This document shows, piece after piece, positions 54,892-64,000 of a stretch of 64,000 nt of DNA. Position numbers and translations under genes: made by a program. The stretch lies in contig OX465283.1 of NCBI GenBank assembly GCA_949987705.1, positions 50,692,953 to 50,756,952 of the forward strand, in the 5' to 3' direction. The notes below the pieces were generated by a model. The model had not been told where the DNA came from. It did not search any database and worked only from the letters and a program-made list of their open reading frames with translations. The stretch is from Thereva unica. Its lineage: Eukaryota > Arthropoda > Insecta > Diptera > Therevidae. The number at the start of each line of letters is the position of its first letter. Position 1 is the first letter of the stretch.

Positions 54892-56084
54892 TTTTTTTTT
54901 GTGATACGATGAAGCTTAGGAGTCACCCTTTGTACTACTAGTCCGTCATGTCGTTCGAGTCATGGTGCAATGTATAGTAGTAAGCTTGATCTGAAGGATA
55001 GAATAGAAAGGATAGGTTAGGGGTCTGGAGGGTGCATGGGTAGGTGTTGATGAACCTTGCGTTTGAACTCAGAGATGTTATATGAGCTCGGAAACACCGA
55101 CTGCGGAAGAGAGTTCCACAACCGAGTTGTTCTATTTATAAACGAACAGCTAAACCGTAGTGTGCGTGAAGGGGAGGGCTGCAGGGTGAAGGGGTGAGCC
55201 GAGTTGGCTAGTCTTGTGTTGCTGTAATAATAGCGATAAAACTTGCTGAGTGCATATATATATATTCCTACGGTAGGGTCGATGGAGGAGCAAAGAGTGC
55301 TATCACCAATGAGTTTGATGGCGCGATTTTGCACCTTGTCCAGCCAAGCCAATGTGGTTTTAGGAGCGCCCGCCCAGATATACGAGTTGTATTCAAGGTG
55401 GGGTCGAATGTAGGACTTGTAGATTGTGGCTAGAGCAGCTGGCTGAAGGAGGAACTTGCATCTCTTAAGGAATCCGAGGCATTGATACACTTGTTTGGCA
55501 ATTTGGAATTTGTGGCCATTCCATTGCATATCATTAGATAGAGTCATTCCCAGGATGTTAAGAGATGGGTCAGATGTTAGGTTATCCTTGCCCACTAAAA
55601 TAGAGGGAAAGTCGGTACAGGTTTTGGTGGAGATAAGGCAGTACTTTGTTTTTGATGCGTTAAATTCGACCCGATTCTTGCGGCCCCAGTCAAGAATGAG
55701 CTCGATGTCCGCGTTAAGAGAGCTGGACATGAGTTCGCGGTCTAAGAGACAAGGTCTGGCACTTGCTTGTCTAGCGTTGGCGTAAGAGTAACGCAGAGTA
55801 CTGTCGTCGGCGAAACTGTGGAGTGGGTTGGAGGGGATTGAGAGCAGATCGTTAATAAATATTAGAAAGAGAGCAAGTGAGAGGATTGATCCTTGGGGAA
55901 GGTTATATCTAAAATCGTTAAGAAAAGTGTTGCTAACGAGAAAAGTCTCACTTTTCTTAACGATTTTTGATTGATCAATGTATGTCATTTCTATGCGATT
56001 CCCGAAAATAAAAATGTAATATATGGTATCCTTTATAAACACTTGTTTGTTTATATTTTTTTTAAATTTCTTCCCGCCCATCAA
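54892..56084 (-). pseudogene. Jockey-like LINE, 5' truncated, RT C-terminal half
   Basis: One open frame of 355 codons (56084-55017) with NLPQGSILSLALFLIFINDL, then the catalytic SFADDSTLRYSYA, KNRVEFNASKTKYCLISTKT, SNDMQWNGHKFQIAKQVYQC, SYIRPHLEYNSYIWAGA and the C-terminus KFYRYYYSNTRLANSAHPFT, RTTRLWNSLPQSVFP. The 3' UTR runs to a poly-A (poly-T on plus) at 54892-54901. The fingers, endonuclease and ORF1 are lost; residues before NLPQGS are weak, and the first ~30 are probably not LINE. FADD is intact. The copy at 12.24 kb is a relative. Confidence 0.8.
55911..55967. repeat. 19-bp perfect hairpin in the LINE
   Basis: aaaatcgttaagaaaagtg (55911-55929) and cacttttcttaacgatttt (55949-55967) form a perfect 19-bp stem with a 19-nt loop, inside the open frame of the 55 kb LINE just before NLPQGS. 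Confidence 0.85.
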
Positions 56085-56545
56085 AGAAAATTAATAAGGA
56101 GCCCTTCGATGCAAAGTCGCTACTAGGAATCGTTACCGGTTTGTCAAAGCGATTTGATATGGCATTCCGTTTTCGGCGTTAACAAATCGATTGCGTTTCG
56201 ATATCGACTCTCACCTCGAACTCTTCTCGAAGATTTCGCGACTCGTTTTCGATTCGATCACGACTCATAATGTTTGCAGGGGTAGGGAAAATCGCGAGTA
56301 CTTACTCTGGGAAGTAGATTTGGAAGTGTTTTCTTAAATACCAAATAAGTAGGTACTTCTGTAATGACTTACTAGAAATGAAGAGAAGAATGGGTTTGCA
56401 AGCGCTCGCAAATTCAAACGTGTTGATAAGGCGTTGGACTTGGCTTGTGTAAGCTTGGCAACGTGTTACGTGCTAATTTGCACGCACGGCTCGGCAAAAC
56501 TCAGCGTTGGGCGCGGGTTATAGAAAAATAAAATTATGGGCGCCA

Positions 56546-57185
56546 CGTAGTTTTGAGGACTACGATCCTGTGATCTGAGGTGGGGCTTGAACCCACGCCA
56601 AAAAAAAAATGAATAAAAATATAACACTCAAATAAAGGGAATAAAATTCTTAAGGTTCTGTGTTTCTTTATTCCAACACTAATATTCGAATTAAACCAAA
56701 AACACTAATAAAAATATTAAAATGGATTTTATAATAATTCAAAAAAACTTAATAATAGAAATAAAAAAAAAGGATAATAATAATAAAAAAAGAAAAAAAA
56801 ACACTAGTTGAATAAATGAAATACAAGAAAACGACTTAACTTTTATCGCTGTACGGTCCGCAATCCTGACTTTTTACAAATCCTCGGTTGTAACGGTCAC
56901 CTACTAGTACAACAAAAACTGTCCACTCGTTCTTACGCACGCACTCACTTCTAGATCACTACTGTTCAAGAGAGAGTATTCATCAAGGGCCCGACTTTTT
57001 ATATGGAAAAACCCACTATTCCGCGAGTTCCTATTATTTCTCACCATTTTCCAGCCGTCCCACCGCACCGGGTGGGCTCGATTGAATCGGTAGAAATCGG
57101 GCTAACTTCCATCAACGGACAAAAAGATTCATATTTGAAATTAGAAATATGGTGTTAATTATTTTCTAGGCAAAATATTGCTACA
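56546..57185 (-). repeat. Candidate LTR of a second retroelement
   Basis: Minus-strand candidate. It starts TGTAGCAATATTTTGC at 57185 where the upstream ORF ends (its TAG stop lies within the LTR start, as in the BEL element). It has a TATA-like catataaaaagt (56994-57005) with an initiator-sized gap, an AATAAA signal (~56667) and a possible end ...CTACG before tggcgcccataa, which resembles a primer-binding site. The second LTR was not found, so boundaries are inferred. Confidence 0.4.
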
Positions 57186-57441
57186 CCTCGGGAAATTCAG
57201 CGCCACGCATATTCTCGCAATCGGCGAAGGAGCTTGAGCCGGACAGCTCAAGATATGCTAGCGGATTTCCCGGGTAGCTGGAGTTTTTCCTTTTATCTTT
57301 CCCAATATAGAGCGCTCCCTGACGTACTCTCTTATTCTTGATCTGAGTGTGGAGCCTTAGAACTGGGAGTCTTCGGAGCTCCAGATTATTTTCTTTGAGT
57401 GGAGAGGATATAATTGACTCGACGGATTGCGGGTCGTTCAC
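57181..57441 (-). CDS. C-terminal frame of an unassigned retroelement protein
   Basis: 86 codons from the called start, open ~50 bp further upstream: INLPTSSIDVVNDPQSVESI, KENNLELRRLPVLRLHTQIK, VRQGALYIGKDKRKN, then YLELSGSSSFADCENMRGAE-FPEV and stop inside the candidate LTR. No catalytic motif. Position suggests the end of a polyprotein or a third ORF. Alternatively a host exon, but no donor site is evident. Confidence 0.35.
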   Translation of the reverse strand: MNDPQSVESIISSPLKENNLELRRLPVLRLHTQIKNKRVRQGALYIGKDKRKNSSYPGNPLAYLELSGSSSFADCENMRGAEFPEV

Positions 57442-58108
57442 AACATCAATACTGCTCGTAGGTAAGTTAATAGTGATAAACGTGTAATAATAATAATAAT
57501 ACTAATACTAATAATGATGATATATGCTCAGTATCTTCCTTCCAGGTTGCGCCGGTTGCCGCCGATTCCTCTTCCCGTCATAACCACCTTGGCCGCTAGA
57601 AATTTAGAGCTCCATTGCGCCGAATACCTCCACTAATTCGCGTCCTTCGGCCATAATCTGTAAGAAAGATTCATCAGCAATATGCTGTTCGTGCGGACGG
57701 CACATACATAAATAAGACAGATAAGTACACACAAATTAATTCTAAAATATTTTATAAACTGTTCTCATTTTAGGAACATAACAAACGCTTGTGGTCGATC
57801 CGGTCGAGTGTAGGTTTTTTGACACAAATCAAAGAAAATTTGCGGCAAGCGTTTGCGACGCGTCTCTTGCGACAGAACTCAATCAGTTCTTGAACCTCCT
57901 AAGGTGGCACTATTGCTTCATCCCGGGAAAGTAGGCGGACGCAAGAACGAGATCGGCACTATATCTCTAGAAATAAAGTAGGTAATAGAGCGAAGAGAGA
58001 CGCAATTGTCAATTTAAAGAGCAGCGCGAGGCGCCCCGCATCTCTAATCATATACAACTTAAGCCGGTGGTAAGTCCTCTGACTTTGCACAGGGTAGAGG
58101 CATTCAAG
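57442..58108. other. Gap with a possible broken frame
   Basis: On the minus strand a strong acceptor-like tgatgaatctttcttacag precedes attATGGCCGAAGGACG (57661 downward). The frame reads MAEGRELVEVFGAMEL, meets TAA, then continues open ISSGQGGYDGKRNRRQPAQP. It may be the start of the same retroelement's gag, or chance. Otherwise nothing recognised, apart from an (ATA)n stretch near 57485-57515. Confidence 0.3.
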
Positions 58109-58435
58109 CAATGTAGCTGGCTACAGCATGACCGAAAGTGTTTAACCAAGCAAAATATTTAAATGTTGCAGCCATGTAGCTGGCTAGAGCATAGCAACTT
58201 TTGGTCGAGCTCCAGCAACCGACAGCAACGTAAAATTCTACCGTGTGCGAGAATATGACATGAATTGCAGCATTGAAACGCAGCCCCTCACATCCCTAGG
58301 AACTATATTGCTTCGCTTCTGTCTGTTGCTGGAGCTCGACCAAAAGTTGCCATGCTCAAGCCAGCTACATGGCTGCAACATTTAAATATTTTGCTTGGTT
58401 AAACACTTTCGGCCATGCTCTAGCCAGCTACATGG
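58109..58435. mobile_element. Palindromic MITE with ~117-bp arms
   Basis: Left arm from caatgtagctggctacagca and right arm ending ...tagccagctacatgg, matching through aagtgtttaaccaagcaaaa / ttttgcttggttaaacactt and tttggtcgagctccagcaac / gttgctggagctcgaccaaa. The end motif is repeated inside each arm (atgtagctggctagagcat at 58172). The loop is ~93 bp. No coding sequence; target duplication not resolved. Confidence 0.8.
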
Positions 58436-61050
58436 CTACAAGTGCCAAGAAAAGGGTGCGCAACAAAAGTGCGCGTGACGCGAGTTTCTATGTTTTAGCC
58501 CAGGCCCAAAAGTGCCAGTCGTGCCTAAAGAAGTTATCAGTTCAAAGAAACTTAAAAAATTGTTAAGTTTTAGTGATTTGGTTATAATTTCGGATTTTTT
58601 CAGTGAACCTTCATGGATTTTTCAGAAATTATACTTTATAAAGTGAACAATAACTGGCTGAAGTTTCAAGCCAAAATATCATAAACAAGTCCCAAAAATT
58701 TACTTCAAATTTGAAAATTGATTTGCCAATAATTTTTGTGCATTGCATCGTCTGAGGTTCTCTCTTTTCTTGAAATGTAGGTTCTTTTATGAACTTTATG
58801 ATAGTGAACAAAAAAAAGTTTTCGAGAAATTAGATCAGCATATGTATGTCAAAAATGAATTAATAATATAATAAAAAAAGAGCTTTGCCAAACAAAGGTC
58901 AAATTTTTCGAAAAAAGTGACAAAAAAATGAAAAAAAATTTTCAAGTTTTAAAATTTGCCTACAATGAATGGTAACTACTATTAAAAATAATCTAGTTTT
59001 ACATAGAAAGCAAAGCTTTTGACATAACAGTTACTTACTTTATATTTAAATCCTTGAAATAGTTAGTGTTTCAAGATTTTTCCAAGAAAATTTGCGATTT
59101 TAAACAACAAATTCTTTCCCGGAAAATTGAGTTTTTTTCCCCGGGAATTTGGAAGTACATTTTCTTTCAATTTCCCGGGATTTCCGGGGAAGGACTCTCT
59201 AGCTATAGCTCTGGGTTTTCCAATAAATAATGGAATCACACTGTAAGTGTGGATGTATAAGGCTGAATTACTTTTGATGTATTTTGAAAATTTGGCGTTC
59301 GATGACACAAAATCAATAGACATATCACTTTTTAAATAATATTAATGTTGTTGATGTACTTGGATTTGGAGTTTCCCAAGTACATATGAAATTGTTACCC
59401 CCAAACAATCTTCTTACACAAAAAATAATAATATAAAGAATTGTGTCCAACAATCCCTTATTAGATTAGCCCCCAACCAATATGACTATTATTGAGCAAA
59501 TTTAGCTCACCTTCAGCACACCCAACGCTTATCCAAGTATAATAAATTTAAATAGACAAATATATCTTACAAACATCGATTTTTTCCTACTATATAGCAA
59601 ACAACACCTAGACTAAACTCCCATATGCAAGCAGGTACGCTAGAAATACCTCACACACGTTTCATCCATGGTTTTCGTAAATGCTAAAGCTAACATGTTT
59701 GATAAAGTCAACACAACGAACTACCCTTAAAACGTCTGAACTGTTAGTATAAAGGGTGTGCATTGTCCAGCCATAGATAATTACACAAAAAGAAGTAAAA
59801 AGATCGTGTCGTCTGTTGGTAAATTTTATCAGTTAAATTGCTATAATTAAGACACATACAATTGTGGGTTTATTATTATTTATGTTGAGGAAAGGTGAAG
59901 TACAAAGGTACTGAGCCGAAAGTGTAGGAATAAATCCAATGTTGGTAAATAATACTTTCTAAACATTTCATTACAATTACACGCTCTCCTCGCGCTCAAT
60001 CCACTCAGTTACAAAACTACTTTATTAATTATTTCCGTGGAGAAGTTAGTTGAGGTAAAAGTATTTACCTTAATTGGAAAACATTCAGTGGTTTTGAACA
60101 TCAAATACTAATACTGTTCCGGTGGTTGCTTTCATCATATTTCCGTTTTGGTTCATGGCGGGTTTTAATTTATTGCTGGAATATTTTGTAGTTTGCTCTC
60201 ACAAATTATTACCAACTGTTGACCTGTATAGTAGCGTTCAAAGGCTTCGCTTACCTGCTGTAAATATATCTATTGAGGGACGGACCAACATTAAATAGCC
60301 GAAAAGTTATAAACTACCGTGAGAGTAAACTAATTGAAATACGAGTAATTTTAAATATAATTTCTATTTAAAATTTGGAGCATAATTTTTTTTAGTCTTT
60401 TACGAATGTGCTTAAATGAAATATGAGTGTGAACTTAGTTTTTTAAATAGAATACTATCTTTTATTTATGCAAAAACATAAATTCTGCCCGATCGCCACT
60501 AACGGCCGAAAACAGCATCAAGGAATACCTTTAACCGAGAGTCAACCTTCACCCACAATCGATAGTATGTCGGAAATTAAAAATACTAGCACTGTGTTTG
60601 TGTTTGGTTCGGTGGCAATGAAGTCAGTGTTTTCAAATCAAAGAATCTATTCATAACCCAGCAAGAAATTGTGCTGCGATATCAAACTTGGAATGTCCTC
60701 AAAAAGCTCTTTTTCCCACCACAGCTTCGCAGAGGGAGCACTGGTTTTAATTCTCCTTCAGAAGCGTTTTTGAAGCAGTAAAAGAAAAGGTTTTTAATAA
60801 AGAATTAACATGACGGCCTGTGAATATACTCCGGAGGATTGCCCTTTCGTCCTTTCAATCGCGAGCGTCGTTTTTCTCAGTTGTCACCCCCGACAAAGTA
60901 CTGATAATGGTGTTTCCCCCCGTAATCGAATGAGAACCGCTCTAGTGAGTATCCTAAAACAGCGGAGAAAATTCGGAGCTAAACTAAGAGAGCAAATGTG
61001 TGCTTTGTAAATAAGCTCCCAAGGGAACAGAAATGAAGCCTTAAGAAATT
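58436..61050. other. Gap without recognised gene
   Basis: AT-rich. ttcccggg-rich sequence at 59090-59190 resembles an old repeat. Plus frames at 60468-60656 and 60810-61010 have no motif I can name. Treated as intergenic or intronic. Confidence 0.4.
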
Positions 61051-61345
61051 TTCTTCTTCTTCTTTAACAGCTCTACAACCGGGTTCCGGCCCTGTCCTAT
61101 CGCAACACTCCACAGATCTGAGCCAATGTCCAGTTGCCATCTAGTTCGGCATCCCTAAGCTCTGAGTTGGGTCGGTTGGATCTCCCTCGCTGTCGCACCC
61201 CATAGATGTTACCACAGAAAACTTTCCGAGCAGACTCATCTTCACTCATACGAGCTAGATGCCCTACTCACCGAACCCTACCGAGATTTATTTTCTTCAT
61301 AACATCTAGGTCGCGATAGCGCTCGTAGATCTCGTCATTGTAGAG
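61051..61345 (-). mobile_element. Second RTE-type LINE family, 3' end
   Basis: Minus strand: DEIYERYRDLDVMKKINLGR, VRWVGHLARMSEDESARKVF-like (one stop), then GVRQRGRSNRPNSELRDAEL and DGNWTLAQICGVLR-stop. The 3' end has a (GAA)n tail at 61051-61066. This WVGH...GRSNRP tail differs from the family of copies A, C, D, E, F. It is strongly truncated; the head abuts copy F of the first family. Confidence 0.7.
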
Positions 61346-61354
61346 TCTGGTCCC

Positions 61355-62765
61355 AAGCCGCCATCGTCTGGTCGCAAGCCCAAAGTGTGAAAGGAGGAGG
61401 GTGGTCGACCTGCCGAATTGACTAGAATCGAAAAACCCGAAGAAACTAGGCAAGAAACCGCATAGATACACAAACTAACTATTCACTACTGCATCCGGGT
61501 AGTAGATGCCCCAGAACTGGGGACGAGGGATTTAGACCACATGTAGGATGTATTGATCAAATATTCGCACTCCGTCAGCTAACGGAAGAAAGAATTCGTT
61601 TCCGCAAACGAACTGTCGTCGTTTTCATCGATTTCAAACCCGCTTTCGATTGCATCGATTGGAACAGCTTGTGGAGAGCTTTGCAAATAGAACACGCGGC
61701 ATTTATAATCATCCGACTTCTCCAAGGGTCGTAATCAGCAGCGTTCGTATTCGAAACATTATCCGAGGAGTTCTCGATTCAAACGAGTGTCCGACAGGGA
61801 GACATTGCTTCGCCCCTTTTCTTCAACGTCGTAATCGACTTGATTATGCGTGAAGCATTCGATGGACGACTCGGAGTGCGATACGGCGACAATAACTTCG
61901 TAACCGACTTAATGTTCGCTGACGATAGCGCCGTCTTCGCCGACATGGATGCCGAAGCAACGGATATCTTATACGACATTTCCCGCATCGCTCAGTGATA
62001 CGGCCTAAAAACCAATGTGCAAAAGACCAAAGTGGTCACAACGGACGGATCGAGGGCCAGTATTCACCTCGATGGAGCCTAAATCGAACAGGCTCCGATG
62101 CTCAAATATTTGGGATCATTGGTTGAGGAAATGAATGTGGCATCAGCGTCCGACGTTCACAGCCGCATCGGCCAGGCAACAGCAGCCTTCGCCTCGCTCA
62201 AGTGGTGCATATGGAAACGAACAAATACTTCCATTAAAACAAAAGTACGCCTAAATCGAACGTTGATCCTTCCGATTCTTCTTTATGGACCTGAAATGTG
62301 GACACTGCTCAAACCGGACGTTAAGAAGCTATAAGTCTTCCAAATGCGATGCTTGAGGCAGATCCTCGGTGTCTCACTCCACGATCGCCTTCGAAACAAT
62401 TAGACAAAGATGTAATCATCAGACACTGATCGAAGAAGAAATGCAAAAACGTCGACTAAGGTGGTTTGGATATGTTTGCCATGGATGATAACCGCTTGCC
62501 ACGTAAACTTCTCTGGCGAGACCGTCCCGCAGGCTGGAGAATCCACCGAAGGCATTGGCACCGAAGAAAACCTGGCTAAAGAATATCAAGGGTGACCTAA
62601 ATAATCAACGACTGTCAGTTACGGAGGCTCGAGACATCGCCAAAAACCGGCAAGAATGGAAACGAATCGTGAAAGAGTTCGAGACCCAGCGGCATCGACA
62701 GCAGCGTAACCGTTGCGGGGACGTCCGGCTCGGACCGCCAGCTAACGGATCAAACAAGGAAGAAC
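61355..62765 (+). mobile_element. RTE-type LINE copy F, internally deleted
   Basis: Starts with the 5' UTR block (gtctggtcgcaagccc, gtgtgaaaggaggaggg, cgacctgccgaattgac), also found at the head of the 186-bp element at 4097. It then jumps at about 61510 into the RT (AGFRPHVGCIDQIFALRQLT-like, RKRTVVVFIDFKPAFDCIDW), GVRQGD-like SVRQGDIASPLFFN, LMFADDSAVFADMD (catalytic FADD), the C-terminal half (LPILLYGPEMWTLLKPD) and the 3' end ccgccagctaacggatcaaa. ORF1-like and endonuclease regions are deleted. Several stops and frameshifts make it non-functional. Confidence 0.75.
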
Positions 62766-64000
62766 ATAGGGTTAGGAAAAAGGACTCAGGGTTACAAAAA
62801 TACAGGGTGATATTCAAAACACAAAAAACTCCTAACGTTCGGATTTCCCTCCCCTCACCCATACGATTTTTTGTTCGTTTATCCAAACCCTATTCACAGC
62901 CGGCCGCTTTGTAACTTTATACAATACACACTGTATAAAGTACTTACAATACGAACTTAATCGGAAATACAAAAACTCTCCACCATATCAAAGCAAATTC
63001 TATTAAATTCTGTAGCAAAAAAAAAAACTATTTGCACGATAATAAACTGCCAATAGTGAATTATTAAAAGCATGAAAAGTTTAATGACACCATTACTTGA
63101 CTGTTAGCACCAAATCCATCGATCTATTAATTTCCGTTCGTCAACTTTGCCAACTCATGTAGGGGGATGTGCTCCAGTAGTGCCCCAGAAGCCAGAGGAG
63201 CTAAGTGCTTGCTAAGCCATAAAATGCAACCGACTAGGGACTAGAGAGGGTCCAATCCATGTGAAATGAGATCAATTATGATATTAATGAATTTCGACAC
63301 GCAGGAGCCCTGTACTGAGGGTGAATGAAAATGTCTGCAGAGGGGGCTGATATCGCCCAACCACCCCCAATACCGGAGTCTCCAGCAATTTAGGCCATAG
63401 AGCGCCGATTCCTTGCTCTCTCCTCCTTTCTATTTTTTTAAGGCAATCTATCGTGATTGACACTGATTAAGAGGTTCCCTGATAAATTCCATATTGTGTG
63501 CGGGCATTAATTAGAATCCATTATTCTTGCGGTAGACCAGGTAACGACAAAAGAACACCGTCATAAGAGCTCCGTAAAACTAATTTTGTTAATGACGCTA
63601 CAGAAACGTTACATAGTGAAGTTCCTATCTGATGCCCATCCGTTAGCGGATGTTAATGTCATTTCTCCTAATGCATTATAAGTAGGTGCATTAGGAGCTT
63701 CGGTGATAGGCGCTAATTCATTAATTTGAAAGCTTTCTCGTAATTGGGTACTCCTTCCTTTTATATATGCTTGAGGCCTGTCCGGCAGGACTCACACATT
63801 TTTGTCCACTAAAGGATACTGGGATTTTACGCATAGAATTGGACTTTTTCAGAGTTCTCAATTTTGTTGATGGGGCATTTATATCATAAATGCTTGCTTG
63901 ATCCTTAGATAGTCCTTAAAGAAAATGGGTGACGACGACAGGGGCCTTGGTGTAGCAGCAATGATATAGAGAGAATGTCGAGACTAACTTTGTGCGTGTT
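62766..64000. other. Gap without recognised gene
   Basis: No frame of note, no terminal repeats recognised. Confidence 0.4.

Larger units (their letters stand above)
53205..56283. mobile_element. Possible older inverted-repeat element hosting later insertions
   Basis: ccctgcaaaacattttatcg at the left and cgactcataatgtttgcaggg at the right are inverted relatives, and both flanks continue with cgactcg / cgagtcg-rich sequence. The block would contain the TTAA element (53620-54524) and the Jockey-like LINE (54892-56084). No target duplication and no transposase seen, so this is tentative. Confidence 0.25.

Noticed and set aside
53205..56283. Firm hAT call for the ccctgcaaa...tttgcaggg block
   Set aside because: The 8-bp flanks do not match and the ends differ in their first bases; kept only as a low-confidence composite.
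56579..56599. tRNA gene on the minus strand
   Set aside because: T-arm only; no acceptor, D or anticodon arm around it.
60468..61010. Two short plus-strand frames
   Set aside because: No motif, no splice context and typical chance length for this composition.

Overview
The window is nuclear DNA of an insect, most likely a dipteran with a large, transposon-rich genome. It is AT-rich and carries spliced genes, (TA)n and (GAA)n tracts, and RTE, Jockey and LOA LINEs, a BEL/Pao element, Helitrons, hAT, Tc1 and PIF/Harbinger elements. No operons, prokaryotic genes, rRNA genes or CRISPR arrays are seen. The one convincing host gene is on the minus strand: the first coding exons of a tachykinin-like peptide receptor (orthologue of Drosophila TkR99D). 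Exon 37758..37545 holds 86 nt of 5' UTR, two overlapping uORFs and residues 1-42. Exon 32884..32724 encodes the end of the extracellular tail, TM1 and intracellular loop 1. The two exons join in phase. The intron between them carries a 3.3 kb LOA-type LINE. No TM2/TM3 exon was found at lower coordinates, so the next intron probably runs off the start of the window (more than 32 kb).

Layout: 1.7-6.7 kb is a nest in which one RTE element (1751-2768 plus 5719-6732) is split by a Jockey-type LINE. That LINE is itself invaded by a non-autonomous Helitron (2920-3787) and by a 186-bp internally deleted RTE (4097-4282). At 8.0-8.65 kb is a PIF/Harbinger remnant with a TAA duplication. At 8.74-11.22 kb is an element with ~565-bp inverted ends, an 8-bp duplication and a degenerate protein I cannot assign. 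At 16.5-19.5 kb is a ~3 kb palindromic element whose arms carry tRNA-like Pol III modules, with two further inverted-repeat elements nested in one arm. At 20.2-23.9 kb a LINE is split by a hAT element, which itself hosts a ~145-155-bp tandem-repeat element. At 24.1-24.9 kb is a Tc1 3' half; at 26.9-29 kb are RTE and LOA-type LINE remnants; at 30.1-32.1 kb is another inverted-repeat element with a nested hAT MITE.

From 32.7 to 37.8 kb is the receptor gene. From 39.6 to 41 kb are the repeat family again and a Helitron helicase fragment. From 41.3 to 44 kb is a Jockey-like LINE split by a hAT with a perfect 8-bp duplication. From 44.09 to 50.25 kb is an apparently intact BEL/Pao retrotransposon with LTRs that look identical, a 5-bp target duplication, a tRNA-Phe primer site and one uninterrupted 1789-codon gag-pol frame. 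From 51.8 to 62.8 kb are more RTE copies, a TTAA-flanked element, a Jockey-like RT, a candidate LTR and palindromic MITEs.

The elements do not form a pathway. The window records successive insertions around a neuropeptide-receptor gene, and their nesting gives relative ages. All calls come from reading the sequence; family names for TEs rest on motifs and target-site duplications, not on database searches.
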